From a virus, in IMG/VR virus record IMGVR_UViG_3300031746_000163, positions 1 to 24,805 of that record: a DNA stretch of 24,805 nucleotides. One strand, given 5' to 3'. The position numbers and the translations under genes are program-made. This document shows, in pieces, positions 1-8,852 of this stretch (positions within the stretch are counted from its first letter, which is position 1; each line of letters starts with the position of its first letter). The notes under the pieces were generated by a model. That model did not search any database and was not told the DNA's origin. It was given only the letters and a program-made list of their open reading frames with translations.

Positions 1-1440
1 ATAGATAGGTCCATTAAGCTTCATCTCTCTGATGGCTTGAGGAAAGAGCTTGGCTTGGGTTAAAGGACCGGTACCACTCACATCTAACCAGAACATATTC
101 GTAAACATGTTACGAGCATGAGTGGCAGGTGACAGAACAACCTTTCCATACTTCCACATTCCTAGAAGTTTCTTGTAGCCTTTCTCTAACTCACTTTTCT
201 CCCGTATTAATGAATTGAGATCTTCAGCTACAGCAGGGTCAGCATACTTGCCAGACATAGCTCCCAGTTTAGGGGTAACAGGCATCTTAACCCATCCCTT
301 CGCTAATCCTTGAGCTTCATCAGGCGTAACCAGATTAGGCATTTCCGACACCTGCCTAAACATCTTTCCTTTCTCCACAGCTTGATTGAGCTGCAGTAGC
401 CCCTTAGACGTAGGATAACCAGCTTCTAGGATTTCTCCATAAGCTTCCCTAACATCTTGAGGTATATCGGTTCTCTTCTTTAAGCGGTCGATGTTCATCC
501 GCAGGGGCTTCTTAGTTCCCATCTGAGGAGTTTCTAAACCAAGTTCCTTGGTCTTATACATCCTAGGAAGGTAGGTATTGACGTTTGCGGTAAATGTTTT
601 CTCATCCAGCATCCCCAAATCTACAAGATCTTTACCGAGTCGTTTAAACTCTCCACGAGCTGCATCAGCTGCAAGCTTTTGCTCTGACGTTAGATCCTTA
701 GCAAAAAATCCTTTCTCTCCCTTCAAGTATCCAGCGATCTTACGCTGTACATCGGCAGGGTATTCCATGATGGTCTTAGAGATCGTACCTACTTTCTCTG
801 TACCAACACGCATATTAATTTGAGCTTGTTCCGCAGCTTCGATATACTCAGGGGATTGGCCAAAGCGATAGGTAAACGCTTTCTTGAGAGTAGGAAGATT
901 CTTGTCTGTCCATTCCCCCACTTTAGCCAATGCTTTAACTCCGCCAGGAGTTTTAGCTGCCATTCCAGCTCCTTTGAGTAAGCCGGAACCAATTAACACC
1001 TCTGGACTAATGAAGTCTGGAGCCATCTCCGCAATGATCTCAGCCGCCAGTTTAGGAGCAGTACCCAGTAGATCACCACCAGCTTTCTCCACAATGGGAG
1101 GTTGGGCTGTTTGATTCTTGTTAGCAATTTCAAAGGTAGGATTTGCAGGTTGATTTATAAACGTGGTAGGGTCTAGATTAGGCTCCGGTATCATGTCGAC
1201 CAGTTTCTTTAATCCTTCTCTAGACTTCTCGGCTGGAATATGCGCGGCTCTCCATAGCTCACTAAAGGACCGTTTAGGAGTAGTCCGATCCTGATCTTCA
1301 GGGAGTTGACTACCTGTGCCAGGAGTTAGTACCTTGAAGTTTAGTTGTGTCTCTTCAGGTGCTCCTTCCGGTTTCAGGGACAAGTCAGTAAAGTGAAGTT
1401 TAGTCTCCTCTTTACCGACAACTTTGAAGTTTAGTGCCAC
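1..1440 (-). CDS. Large internal virion (ejection) protein, partial, LPD-like
   Basis: The reading frame is open from a GTG at 1440 to the window edge, giving 480 residues with no stop; the C-terminus is missing. The GTG follows an AGAGGT ribosome binding site and lies 6 nt after the stop of the upstream gene. The first ~100 residues are polar and low in complexity. A helical body follows, with a YLPRMY motif near residue 290 and a WKYGKVVLSPATHARNMF motif near 430-448. This pairing (a 'PR' motif, then 'K...L.SP.....RN') is what I recall from large polyvalent or internal virion proteins of podoviruses, which are packaged and ejected with the DNA. It is last in a run of four such proteins. The family is inferred, not proven. 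A metalloprotease or lytic domain could lie in the unseen part. Confidence 0.7.
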   Translation of the reverse strand, partial: MALNFKVVGKEETKLHFTDLSLKPEGAPEETQLNFKVLTPGTGSQLPEDQDRTTPKRSFSELWRAAHIPAEKSREGLKKLVDMIPEPNLDPTTFINQPANPTFEIANKNQTAQPPIVEKAGGDLLGTAPKLAAEIIAEMAPDFISPEVLIGSGLLKGAGMAAKTPGGVKALAKVGEWTDKNLPTLKKAFTYRFGQSPEYIEAAEQAQINMRVGTEKVGTISKTIMEYPADVQRKIAGYLKGEKGFFAKDLTSEQKLAADAARGEFKRLGKDLVDLGMLDEKTFTANVNTYLPRMYKTKELGLETPQMGTKKPLRMNIDRLKKRTDIPQDVREAYGEILEAGYPTSKGLLQLNQAVEKGKMFRQVSEMPNLVTPDEAQGLAKGWVKMPVTPKLGAMSGKYADPAVAEDLNSLIREKSELEKGYKKLLGMWKYGKVVLSPATHARNMFTNMFWLDVSGTGPLTQAKLFPQAIREMKLNGPIY

Positions 1441-1446
1441 GTGAGT

Positions 1447-2268
1447 TTACCTCTTGGGTGAACGATCGAACAGTTTAAACCCCTTACTTAGATACTCCTC
1501 TCTATTCTGTTCCCATTCTAACGGAGTTACTTCAGCTTTAGTTTTACCATCCGGCATTACGAGAGTAAGTTTCTTCTTATCTCTAATCTGTTTCATCTCT
1601 TCAAATCGCTGGAGTGCATCAGCTTTAACTTTAGGTAAGAAACTCTCATCCGTCATTTCGCCATACTTATTAGCAGCTTTAGCATTATCTAACGCTTCTT
1701 GAGTAGCCTTCTGATATAGGTCGAGATCGGTAACTGGTTTCTCTGGTTTAGGAGTTTCCGGTTTACCTGATCGCAAAAAGTTAGCTTGTTCATTATACAG
1801 GCCGGTACGAGCTGTGTCAAGAGCAGTAATTGGTTCCGGTTCTCTAAACATAGCCTTCGCTTGTTCTTTAGCAAACTCATCTCCATACAAGCCAGCAAAC
1901 TCAGCTTTGAGTCTGTTCTTGTATTCTGGAGTGATGCCCATAGCAGGAGCCTGTGTCATACCAGGAACCATACTACTACCGGCTGGAACCATACCACCTG
2001 TTGGTCCATACTCTGGTGATTGGAGTGTAGATAAGAAAGCTTTCTTAGCTTCTTTCTGCTGTCGTTGAGCTGACATCTTCACGCCCTGTTGCACCAATCC
2101 TGCAGCCATTTGAATAGTCTGCAATACTTCTTGATGCTTCTGGTTGTTGGCCTGCTGCTGTTGCTGTTTAGCCTGATATTCTTGCATAGCCTTTTGCTGG
2201 TATGCTTGAATAATAGCTGCCGTAGGCACCTGCCCTTGAAAGTCGTATTTCTGTGGGGTGTAAGCCAT
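1447..2268 (-). CDS. Glutamine-rich helical protein, probable internal virion protein
   Basis: This is a 273-residue protein starting MAYTPQKYDF. I chose ATG 2268 over ATG 2274: the GGAGG site directly abuts the 2274 ATG but lies 7 nt from the 2268 one. Residues ~15-85 are very rich in Gln, Lys and Ala and should form a long amphipathic helix or coiled coil. A Met/Pro/Gly linker follows, then charged helical segments and a basic C-terminus. No enzyme motif is visible. It sits between two other presumed ejection proteins, 12 nt after one and 6 nt before the next. The composition resembles the mid-sized ejection proteins (T7 gp15 or P22 gp7/gp20 class), but no specific homology can be claimed from sequence alone. 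Confidence 0.72.
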   Translation of the reverse strand: MAYTPQKYDFQGQVPTAAIIQAYQQKAMQEYQAKQQQQQANNQKHQEVLQTIQMAAGLVQQGVKMSAQRQQKEAKKAFLSTLQSPEYGPTGGMVPAGSSMVPGMTQAPAMGITPEYKNRLKAEFAGLYGDEFAKEQAKAMFREPEPITALDTARTGLYNEQANFLRSGKPETPKPEKPVTDLDLYQKATQEALDNAKAANKYGEMTDESFLPKVKADALQRFEEMKQIRDKKKLTLVMPDGKTKAEVTPLEWEQNREEYLSKGFKLFDRSPKR

Positions 2269-2280
2269 ATACATTCCTCC

Positions 2281-3369
2281 TTACGCTTTACCAGCGACGG
2301 AACTACCCAAACTCGCCACTGATATTCCAGTCTGTAGATCTTGTGCTCCACCCTTACTGTTTCCAGCATACGGAGTAATGGGAGTAACTGCTTGACCTAG
2401 TTCTTTAGAAGCCTGCATCTGACGCGCCCAATCTTCAAGAGAGAAGCCACGACTCATAGCACCTTCTCGGCCTTTAAGGTATTGATCGGTGATACCAGTC
2501 AAACCCTCAGCTCCACCGTATTGATCCTGAATAGACTGAAGAGCAATTTGTTCGTTTACTCCTGCAGCCATCTTGGACCGTTCCGTTGAGAGTCTATCTC
2601 CAAGAGCGGAGCTTCTTAGTAATCCTCGTGTGTTCAGGTCTTCAAGATAAGCGGGCATCTGATCGTTAAACTGTCTGTCCATTTGAGAGTTAAGAGTCTC
2701 AGCTAAAGATCTCCGAGCATTCTCTTTCATGGACTGTTGTTGATTCCATAGATCCATTTGAGTTTGTCTAGCTCTTTCTGTTTCATCCAGGATCTTCGTC
2801 ATATCTACACCACCCTGACCACTCACATCAAGGTTCCCCATATCAGGTCGAACCGTGGGAGCAGTGATGTCATTACCAGGATTATAGATATCCACAGGAG
2901 GCTGCGTTACAGGCGCAGGTTGTTGAGGAGGAATAACGGGCATAGGACCTTGCGGCGTATGAATTACCTGAGGAAGTGAAGGTTCGATACTCACCGGAGG
3001 CTGTGTACCTGGAGGAGTGTATGGAGTGGGAGCACTAGGATTATTGGGATCTGTTGGAAGATACGGATTAAGTATCTCGTCCAGATTACCACCAGCTTTA
3101 TCCTTTTCCTGTTGCTGGCGACTTGCGTCATCCCTAGCAGCTTGTTCAGCAGCAGCTCGCCCTTTAGCTGAATAACCCGCAGCACCACCCGCTAGTCCAC
3201 CTAAGGTTGCCATGTTGGCGGTATTCGCTAAAGCTCCTGTCAAGCCAGGAATTTTTGAAAGAGCAGCACCACCAAGTGCTCCGCCAGCAAGTCCGATCAA
3301 GGGACGTTTCCAATTATTGACAAAATTTGCTATCCCACTTCCTTTCCATTGTTTACTGAGCTTACTCAT
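2281..3369 (-). CDS. Gly/Ala-zipper and proline-rich protein, probable ejection protein
   Basis: This is a 362-residue protein with a strong AGGAGG site 6 nt before its ATG. Residues ~24-66 form a Gly/Ala-rich hydrophobic stretch (motifs such as GLAGGALGGAAL and GGLAGGAAG) typical of glycine-zipper membrane-inserting segments. Residues ~100-175 are a proline-rich, probably extended linker with many Pro, Gln and Thr. Residues ~188-340 are charged and helical. This layout of membrane-seeking N-terminus, flexible linker and helical C-terminus fits small ejection proteins such as T7 gp14, which insert into the host envelope during DNA delivery. The match is one of architecture and position only. 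The Gly/Ala stretch could instead be a structural hinge. Confidence 0.72.
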   Translation of the reverse strand: MSKLSKQWKGSGIANFVNNWKRPLIGLAGGALGGAALSKIPGLTGALANTANMATLGGLAGGAAGYSAKGRAAAEQAARDDASRQQQEKDKAGGNLDEILNPYLPTDPNNPSAPTPYTPPGTQPPVSIEPSLPQVIHTPQGPMPVIPPQQPAPVTQPPVDIYNPGNDITAPTVRPDMGNLDVSGQGGVDMTKILDETERARQTQMDLWNQQQSMKENARRSLAETLNSQMDRQFNDQMPAYLEDLNTRGLLRSSALGDRLSTERSKMAAGVNEQIALQSIQDQYGGAEGLTGITDQYLKGREGAMSRGFSLEDWARQMQASKELGQAVTPITPYAGNSKGGAQDLQTGISVASLGSSVAGKA

Positions 3370-3383
3370 ACTATCCTCCTAAT

Positions 3384-4814
3384 TTATCGCCACAACGACT
3401 GTGTGCTCGTAGTGGTCGATCCTGCCCCAGCCTTCCCTGTAAAAGGTGAAGCGGTTTGGTTGGCTGTACTACCAAATGGTTGTGGTACACTGCTCACTAA
3501 TCCTGAGTTCCGTTGCCCTGTATCCCCTGCCATGTTATTGTTTAATCCAAACGAAGCCTTGGACGGAGTACCTAACATCTTGATATAGTCATCTAAGCTA
3601 TTCTTAACCCCTCCCAAAAGGTCTAGGGATTTAGTTTCAAAATCTTTACTCCAGGCCGTCGATGTGGGGGCGGGAACTAGAGAACTAGGTGAAACAGGCG
3701 CAGGATTCTGCGATACCATTTCTTTAGCGTAATCACTAGCTGTGGGGACAGCTGGAGTGACAGCTGTGGGAATCTCAGTTTGTGCTGGTTTTGCACTGGC
3801 CGCTACAGTAGTCTGAGGCGGTTGTGGCCCGTACTGCTTCATAAGGTCACCCCACGAATCTTTAGGCTCCATCCCCTTTAAAATTGCATCTTTTACGACT
3901 GGAGACAAGTCTGGATTATCCATGATGGCTTGGCGATCAGAATCCGTCTTCTGGTCTGGATTCATCAATGAGGACCGGAGATCTTGAAACTGAGTTTTCA
4001 AACCCCCATAATAATCATCTTGATACTGAGAGCCTAGTCTACTCTGAGCATTCTTATATGCCTGCTCCATATACATGGAAGCACCAGTTGTATCATTGTC
4101 GTTACTAAAAGTCTTATACTGCTTATAGAGATCGGGATTAGCTCGTTGTAAGTATTGGTCGATGGAACTGCTGTTGTATCTATCCCGCGATGCGAGGTTC
4201 TTCAGGTACTTATCAGTAGGTGAGGCATTGGCTGCTCCAGCCCAATCGTTCAGACTCATTCCACTTCCCTTCTGTTCGACAGAGTAGCCAGGAGCAATCT
4301 CTCCAGAGACTACTCCTTCGTTAATCTTCGCGTCTATCTGATCCCAAATACTCTTCTGCCATTTATCAGCGGCTGAGTAGTCTTCATCAGCCATACCTAA
4401 AGCAATGCGCGGATCTAACGCTCCTGAAAGCGTTGTTCCATAAATAGAAGACTGGTTCTTAGTGGGGTCATAACCAAAGGCGTAGGACTGTTGGCCTGTT
4501 CCACCTGGATTCTTAACAGAATAACTTCCTGTAGTCGGATTATACTCCACACCCTGTTCGCGATTCAGCATAACAGAATTGCTGGTAGGTTCCCAGTCAA
4601 CTCCCAGTTCGTCTCTCATTCGCATGAGTTGGTTATACGACTCTTGTTGTGGAGTTAAGGAGGCCTTAGGTGTTAAAGCAGACTGTGCAGAACTCGCGGG
4701 AACTCTCATTCCCTGAGCCTGCTCATACTTAGATACTAATGCCTGATCTCCTTTAGCCCTCGCTGCAAGGATCAGTTCATTGTACTTATTATCGTCTGCT
4801 AACGTATAGGCCAT
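3384..4814 (-). CDS. Probable internal virion protein, function unknown
   Basis: This is a 476-residue protein whose ATG overlaps the stop of the upstream GNAT-like gene by 1 nt (TAATG), with AAGGAT as ribosome binding site. The N-terminal ~35 residues are helical (NKYNELILAARAKGDQAL). The middle is rich in Tyr, Asp, Gln and Asn, including a segment around the GGTGQQSYAFGYDPTKN motif. Residues ~330-400 are a Pro/Ala/Thr/Ser linker, and the C-terminus is polar and low in complexity (GAGSTTTSTQSLWR). There are no cysteines or obvious catalytic motifs. The position, first of four adjacent proteins downstream of the tail fibre, suggests an ejection or virion-internal role. A tail-associated accessory protein is an alternative. 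Confidence 0.7.
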   Translation of the reverse strand: MAYTLADDNKYNELILAARAKGDQALVSKYEQAQGMRVPASSAQSALTPKASLTPQQESYNQLMRMRDELGVDWEPTSNSVMLNREQGVEYNPTTGSYSVKNPGGTGQQSYAFGYDPTKNQSSIYGTTLSGALDPRIALGMADEDYSAADKWQKSIWDQIDAKINEGVVSGEIAPGYSVEQKGSGMSLNDWAGAANASPTDKYLKNLASRDRYNSSSIDQYLQRANPDLYKQYKTFSNDNDTTGASMYMEQAYKNAQSRLGSQYQDDYYGGLKTQFQDLRSSLMNPDQKTDSDRQAIMDNPDLSPVVKDAILKGMEPKDSWGDLMKQYGPQPPQTTVAASAKPAQTEIPTAVTPAVPTASDYAKEMVSQNPAPVSPSSLVPAPTSTAWSKDFETKSLDLLGGVKNSLDDYIKMLGTPSKASFGLNNNMAGDTGQRNSGLVSSVPQPFGSTANQTASPFTGKAGAGSTTTSTQSLWR

Positions 4815-5278
4815 TAAATATCCTTTTTAATTAGAGTGACATACTCATGAAATCCCTGTCCCAAGAATCTTAAATACGACTTTACATTTCTACTAGCCGG
4901 AATCAAGATGTGCTTACACATATACTGCTGTGCTGTATCTTGCATTTGCTGCCACCAAATCTTCACCTGCTTATTGCCTCTGAGGGACGGATGTACCCAT
5001 GCTTGTGAAATAGTATAGGTAAGTTGGTCGTCTACATCAACGCAAATGTGAGCAAGATAATAAGCCATAACGTCTGTTCCGTCATCAGCCATCCAAAACT
5101 GCTGTTTATCTGAAGTATCAAAAATGATACTTTGAGCAATTGACTTTAAAGACTGATTATACATCCCTTCAATGTTTACGTTCGTAACTCTACTATCAAC
5201 TATGAATCTTTTAACCGCGTCTTCTATTGCCCCCTTACGAAGGTAATTGGGCATCGATTTGACTTTCTTTAACTCCAT
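4814..5278 (-). CDS. GNAT-like N-acetyltransferase
   Basis: This is a 154-residue protein with a GNAT-like layout. Residues 60-80 give a beta pair (FWMADDGTDVMAYYLAHICV), and residues 92-106 give a motif A-like strand and acetyl-CoA loop (QAWVHPSLRGNKQV, compare the usual R/Q-x-x-G-x-A). Residues 128-143 contain a motif B-like segment (ASRNVKSYLRFLGQGF). The loop is degenerate, so catalysis is not certain. The ATG at 5278 has a clear GGGGAGG site 8 nt upstream, although this makes it overlap the upstream gene by 44 nt in another frame. It also overlaps the next gene by 1 nt, so all three are translationally linked. GNAT-like proteins next to tail genes occur in other phages; the substrate is unknown. 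Confidence 0.75.
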   Translation of the reverse strand: MELKKVKSMPNYLRKGAIEDAVKRFIVDSRVTNVNIEGMYNQSLKSIAQSIIFDTSDKQQFWMADDGTDVMAYYLAHICVDVDDQLTYTISQAWVHPSLRGNKQVKIWWQQMQDTAQQYMCKHILIPASRNVKSYLRFLGQGFHEYVTLIKKDI

Positions 5279-5549
5279 CTTGTAACCTCCCCAGGCTAAC
5301 AGCTTCTTCAGTTTGAACTCTATTTTTGTATGTAGGATGAGCGAACAGCGCAGCTACTTTGAGATGTTCCTTTGTGGGGATCATATCAAGATCTTCTGCT
5401 TTAGCAAGTTCTTCATACTGCTTCGCTGCTCGTTTACGGCAGTTGGCTATCTTGCCATCAATAGCCCCATCAATCCAGGCTTTGATATCGAGAAGATCGT
5501 TATGTAAGATCTGAGCTTCTTCATCTGTGATTATTCGTGTATATTCCAT
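5235..5549 (-). CDS. Conserved small phage protein (ITDEE/WIDGAIDGKIANCRKR type)
   Basis: This is a 104-residue, charged, mostly helical protein. The segment IKAWIDGAIDGKIANCRKR (residues ~22-41) matches a pattern I recall from small proteins encoded near tail fibre genes in many unrelated phages ('W...A..GKI.NC.KR'), whose role is not established. It starts at an ATG preceded by GGGGAATTT, 9 nt after the end of the fibre gene, and its last 44 nt overlap the GNAT-like gene. No signal peptide or membrane segment is seen. It may act in late virion assembly or as a host-takeover factor, but nothing in the sequence decides this. Confidence 0.75.
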   Translation of the reverse strand: MEYTRIITDEEAQILHNDLLDIKAWIDGAIDGKIANCRKRAAKQYEELAKAEDLDMIPTKEHLKVAALFAHPTYKNRVQTEEAVSLGRLQDGVKESQIDAQLPS

Positions 5550-5558
5550 AAATTCCCC

Positions 5559-8500
5559 TTAGTTAATCAAACTACCCGAAAACATGGTGTATCCGGCTAC
5601 GGCGCTCTGATCTACGGTTTTAGTTGATCCACCTAACTCGATGGCAACAGTTGCGGTATCATTCGCATCCATATCAGCAATACAACTTAGAACCAAAGAC
5701 ATGTCATCCTGTGCCTGTAAATATGCGTAGTCTGCCTTGTATGTCCGATTAGAAGTTACTATATGAAGTGTCCGGTATGAGTGGGTTACTAAGATGTGTG
5801 CTAATAAAATACTGGCGTGAAGAGCGTAACGGCCTGTAACTGGGGCTGTAAAGGTATTTGAAGCAAAGTTAGCTCCTTGGTCGTATATTTCTGTGGGCCA
5901 TGCGACAGTATACACTGTTCCGTCACCAGTAACATCGTTTGCTCCTGCTGCATTTGTAACAAGAAAACTTGGTTGAGTGGGCTGAACAACTGTACCGCCT
6001 AAACTGGACAATCCTCCTGCAACGTACAAAGAGTGATTTAGGGTGCTTCCAGCAGTTGGGGTTTCAATGTATAGCCCATAGTTATTCGTTATCGCCCCAC
6101 CAGATACATATGGATTATAGATGTATAGCCCATAGTTATTCGTTATGGTCATTCCTCTAACATCTTTGTTCGCAAGAATACTAGCTGCCGCATTAAGTGT
6201 TCCTGTAGCTCCACTGGTTATTGACACAGACGCATATAAACCGGCAACAGGATAGGTCGCAGTCCAGTTGGCAGTATTTGCAGCAGGGATATTGGTTTCT
6301 CCAATCACTGCAATTGCACCAGTGGGAGAGGCAGTTCCACCAATTTGTTGAAAATGAGGGTAAGCTATAATAGCCTCATATACATTAGTGTCAGTAATTG
6401 GAGTGGTGGAACTTACTATTAAACTGTAATGATCCGTCGCAACGGTTCCTCCGCCAATATTCGTAATTCCTGTGAACGTCTTTACCCCACCAATCGTCTG
6501 TGTTCCTTCTGTCATTACAAAAGAAGCAGAAGCTCCAGCCTCAGGGATTGTGTAGGTTCTTGTAGAGGCCAAGGCTGCATGAGCAGCTATAGCAACACTA
6601 ATATTCTGAGCATTCTGGACATAAACATCATCTACAGCAGCAGCTGTTGCTGGATACAAAGCCAGTGTGCCAGCTACGCCTGAAGCAACAGACCCTGATC
6701 CTGGAGAGGCCCAAGACAGTACACCACTACCGTCTGTTTGCAGTACTTCGTTAGCTCCACCGTCGTTAACTGGCAAGGTTAAGGTATAGGATGTAACAGC
6801 AGCCGGTAAAGCGAGTGTAACTGTATTAGTGGTATCATCTGTCAAGATGATATTCTTGGTAGCCTTTAGCGTTAAGTCTCCCGCTAGGGTGGTCGCACCT
6901 GCTTCTAGAGTTCCAGTTGTTTTAAAATTTGTAGTACGTCCCGTTGCTCCTGACACCCAGTATTGGGCATGGTCATCGTCGGTTAATCCAGTAAGAGCGC
7001 CGTGGTCGGAAGCGGAAGCCGTTGTTCCTAACGTCTGGGATGTTCTAAAGTCAGTCGCTGACTGAAAAGTAGGTGTCCCGTCATTCTTATAAGTAATCTT
7101 GTAAATCAATTTCACTTCTGCGTCAACAAGAGTACCTAAGGACGGAAGAGGTGCCACTGCTGCAGCGTTGGCTGTGGTATACTCAGCTGTACCCACCACG
7201 ACAAAGATAGGTTCAGCAGAAAGATTAGATGCGTATACAAAGTAGTTAACGTACTTGTTAGCTGCAGCTGTAGAAAGAGTGGTGCCGGTATTAAATCTAA
7301 GGTTGCCTGTGGTAATCTTATATGGAGTTGTGGATGCAGCATCCCATTGCCACTCATCACTTCCGTTATGGTAGAGAACTTTACAGGTAGTCATGGCTGT
7401 ACCTGGATATGCCATAGGACTGTCAGAACTCAGCACGTGTTCTATATCTTCATCGTAGAATTCTCCAGCCGTAATGGAGAAAGTTGTATCTCCAAAAGTA
7501 CCGGTTAATCCAGTATAGTACCTAGCACCCACTGTTTCATGAAGATACTCGTGCATCCACTGATCTCGTCCCATCCAATGTCTTTCATCAGCAAGAAGAC
7601 CTTTGTTAGTGGTGGTGTTCCAGTAGACGGTGGCAACTAGGCACTTGTCAAAGCCTGGAGCCGTTATAGCATAGTTTAACTGGGGAACACCTAGAGGAGC
7701 TGTTATCCAGAACCAATACAGACCGGAGGCTTCAGCAAGACCGGCATCAAAAGCTTTAGTTAGAGTGCTGATTGTGTAGTTTGTCCCACTCAACCAAATA
7801 GTCTTATTTGTACACGTTAAACTAAGAGTAGCTGTACCGTCATTAAAACTTAATGCGGTATCGGTTCTATTAGGAAATCCGGTGTAGTGAGCCGTGGCTA
7901 CCACCGCAGCATTAGCTGATGGCGACATCCATGAGGTGGTACCAGAACCGTCTGTCTGTAATACTTGTCCAGCCCCACCATTATCAACCGGCAGAGTGAG
8001 CGTATACGAACCTGTAATTCCCCCTGGGTTAGCTATAGTGATATTTCCGCCCCCACTCTCCAATATGAAGTAACGTCCTGCCCTACTATCTTGGGCAACT
8101 GCAAAATCGGGACCACTGAATGCTCCCGCAAACACACCGGCGGTGGCAAATCTGATATCGGCACCAGTACTGTACAGACCTGTGTTAGCAGCTGACGGGG
8201 CTTGATAGATTACAATTTCGGGAGTGGCAGCCGATCCTGCGCTTAGTACCCTAACTCCTGCAAAATTAACTACTGATCCCGTAGCAATACTTTGAGGTAA
8301 ACTTAAAGTGGTATCTCCTGCGTTATATGTCACAGTAATCTGATTGGATGTTCCTAATAAACTAGCAACCGCAGGAACCCCCGTCGTACTCATGCGAACA
8401 TAAGCAGTAACTCCAGTGGCATTCGGAAGAGCTGTTACTGTATAGTCCGCCGCAAGATAGGGAAGACAAGCTGAGGTGGGACTAACTCCCGTAAGTTTCA

Positions 8501-8852
8501 ATCCGGCAAACTGTGGAGTATCTGCAGTCCTTACACTCTGTTCCCAGGAAAGAACTCCGCTATTTGTTGAGTGGAGTGATCCCACTCCTCCAGGTACTGC
8601 CGTCGGCCAAGTATAGGTCTGGTTAGCTGAGGCTACTCCAGATTGAATAGTGGTGTAGTAACCATTGGTGCTGTTGTAGAGAGTTAGAGCACCGTTGACG
8701 GAACCGCCCGTACCAATGTAAACGGCATCCCAAGTTGCTGTACCGGTATTAAACTCGTTAAACTTGGCAACAATAAAGTCCAAGTTCACCCTAACTTTTG
8801 AATTTAGAGCAAACCCAGTAGCCGGTAATGGAAACGGTATCGCTACAGACAT
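5559..8852 (-). CDS. Tail fibre protein with C1q-like C-terminal domain
   Basis: This is a 1097-residue Thr/Gly/Ala/Ser-rich beta protein, the largest gene in the window and the probable host-recognition fibre. The first ~30 residues (FALNSKVRVNLDFIVAKFNE) are the likely particle-attachment part. Two diverged repeats carry a 'TLTLPV..GG...VLQTDGSG...W' pattern. One phage-fibre motif reads SDHGALTGLTDDDHAQY. A late segment has two close copies of ITNNYGLYI, 18 residues apart. The last ~138 residues (about 960-1097) have the 'FTAPVTGRYALHAS' strand pattern of C1q/TNF-like trimeric heads, which often end receptor-binding fibres. The ATG overlaps the stop of the nozzle gene by 1 nt, and GGAGG gives the start. 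There is no chaperone gene directly downstream, so folding may be autonomous. Confidence 0.88.
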   Translation of the reverse strand: MSVAIPFPLPATGFALNSKVRVNLDFIVAKFNEFNTGTATWDAVYIGTGGSVNGALTLYNSTNGYYTTIQSGVASANQTYTWPTAVPGGVGSLHSTNSGVLSWEQSVRTADTPQFAGLKLTGVSPTSACLPYLAADYTVTALPNATGVTAYVRMSTTGVPAVASLLGTSNQITVTYNAGDTTLSLPQSIATGSVVNFAGVRVLSAGSAATPEIVIYQAPSAANTGLYSTGADIRFATAGVFAGAFSGPDFAVAQDSRAGRYFILESGGGNITIANPGGITGSYTLTLPVDNGGAGQVLQTDGSGTTSWMSPSANAAVVATAHYTGFPNRTDTALSFNDGTATLSLTCTNKTIWLSGTNYTISTLTKAFDAGLAEASGLYWFWITAPLGVPQLNYAITAPGFDKCLVATVYWNTTTNKGLLADERHWMGRDQWMHEYLHETVGARYYTGLTGTFGDTTFSITAGEFYDEDIEHVLSSDSPMAYPGTAMTTCKVLYHNGSDEWQWDAASTTPYKITTGNLRFNTGTTLSTAAANKYVNYFVYASNLSAEPIFVVVGTAEYTTANAAAVAPLPSLGTLVDAEVKLIYKITYKNDGTPTFQSATDFRTSQTLGTTASASDHGALTGLTDDDHAQYWVSGATGRTTNFKTTGTLEAGATTLAGDLTLKATKNIILTDDTTNTVTLALPAAVTSYTLTLPVNDGGANEVLQTDGSGVLSWASPGSGSVASGVAGTLALYPATAAAVDDVYVQNAQNISVAIAAHAALASTRTYTIPEAGASASFVMTEGTQTIGGVKTFTGITNIGGGTVATDHYSLIVSSTTPITDTNVYEAIIAYPHFQQIGGTASPTGAIAVIGETNIPAANTANWTATYPVAGLYASVSITSGATGTLNAAASILANKDVRGMTITNNYGLYIYNPYVSGGAITNNYGLYIETPTAGSTLNHSLYVAGGLSSLGGTVVQPTQPSFLVTNAAGANDVTGDGTVYTVAWPTEIYDQGANFASNTFTAPVTGRYALHASILLAHILVTHSYRTLHIVTSNRTYKADYAYLQAQDDMSLVLSCIADMDANDTATVAIELGGSTKTVDQSAVAGYTMFSGSLIN
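6067..6146 (-). repeat. 26-bp perfect direct repeat inside the tail fibre gene
   Basis: The copies lie at 6067-6092 and 6121-6146, identical over 26 bp and offset by 54 bp (18 codons). They encode two copies of ITNNYGLYI. The in-frame 18-residue period fits a duplicated beta-coil of a fibre shaft. Exact identity at the nucleotide level suggests a recent duplication or a recombination hotspot. Confidence 0.9.

Noticed and set aside
2079-2369. Minus-strand frame between two ejection-type genes
   Set aside because: It lies in another frame across two well-supported genes and has unlikely composition.
3349-3588. Plus-strand open frame
   Set aside because: It is antisense to the ejection-type gene, without a convincing ribosome binding site. 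The same holds for all other plus-strand frames, including 12119-12457, 14358-14708 and 19818-20138.
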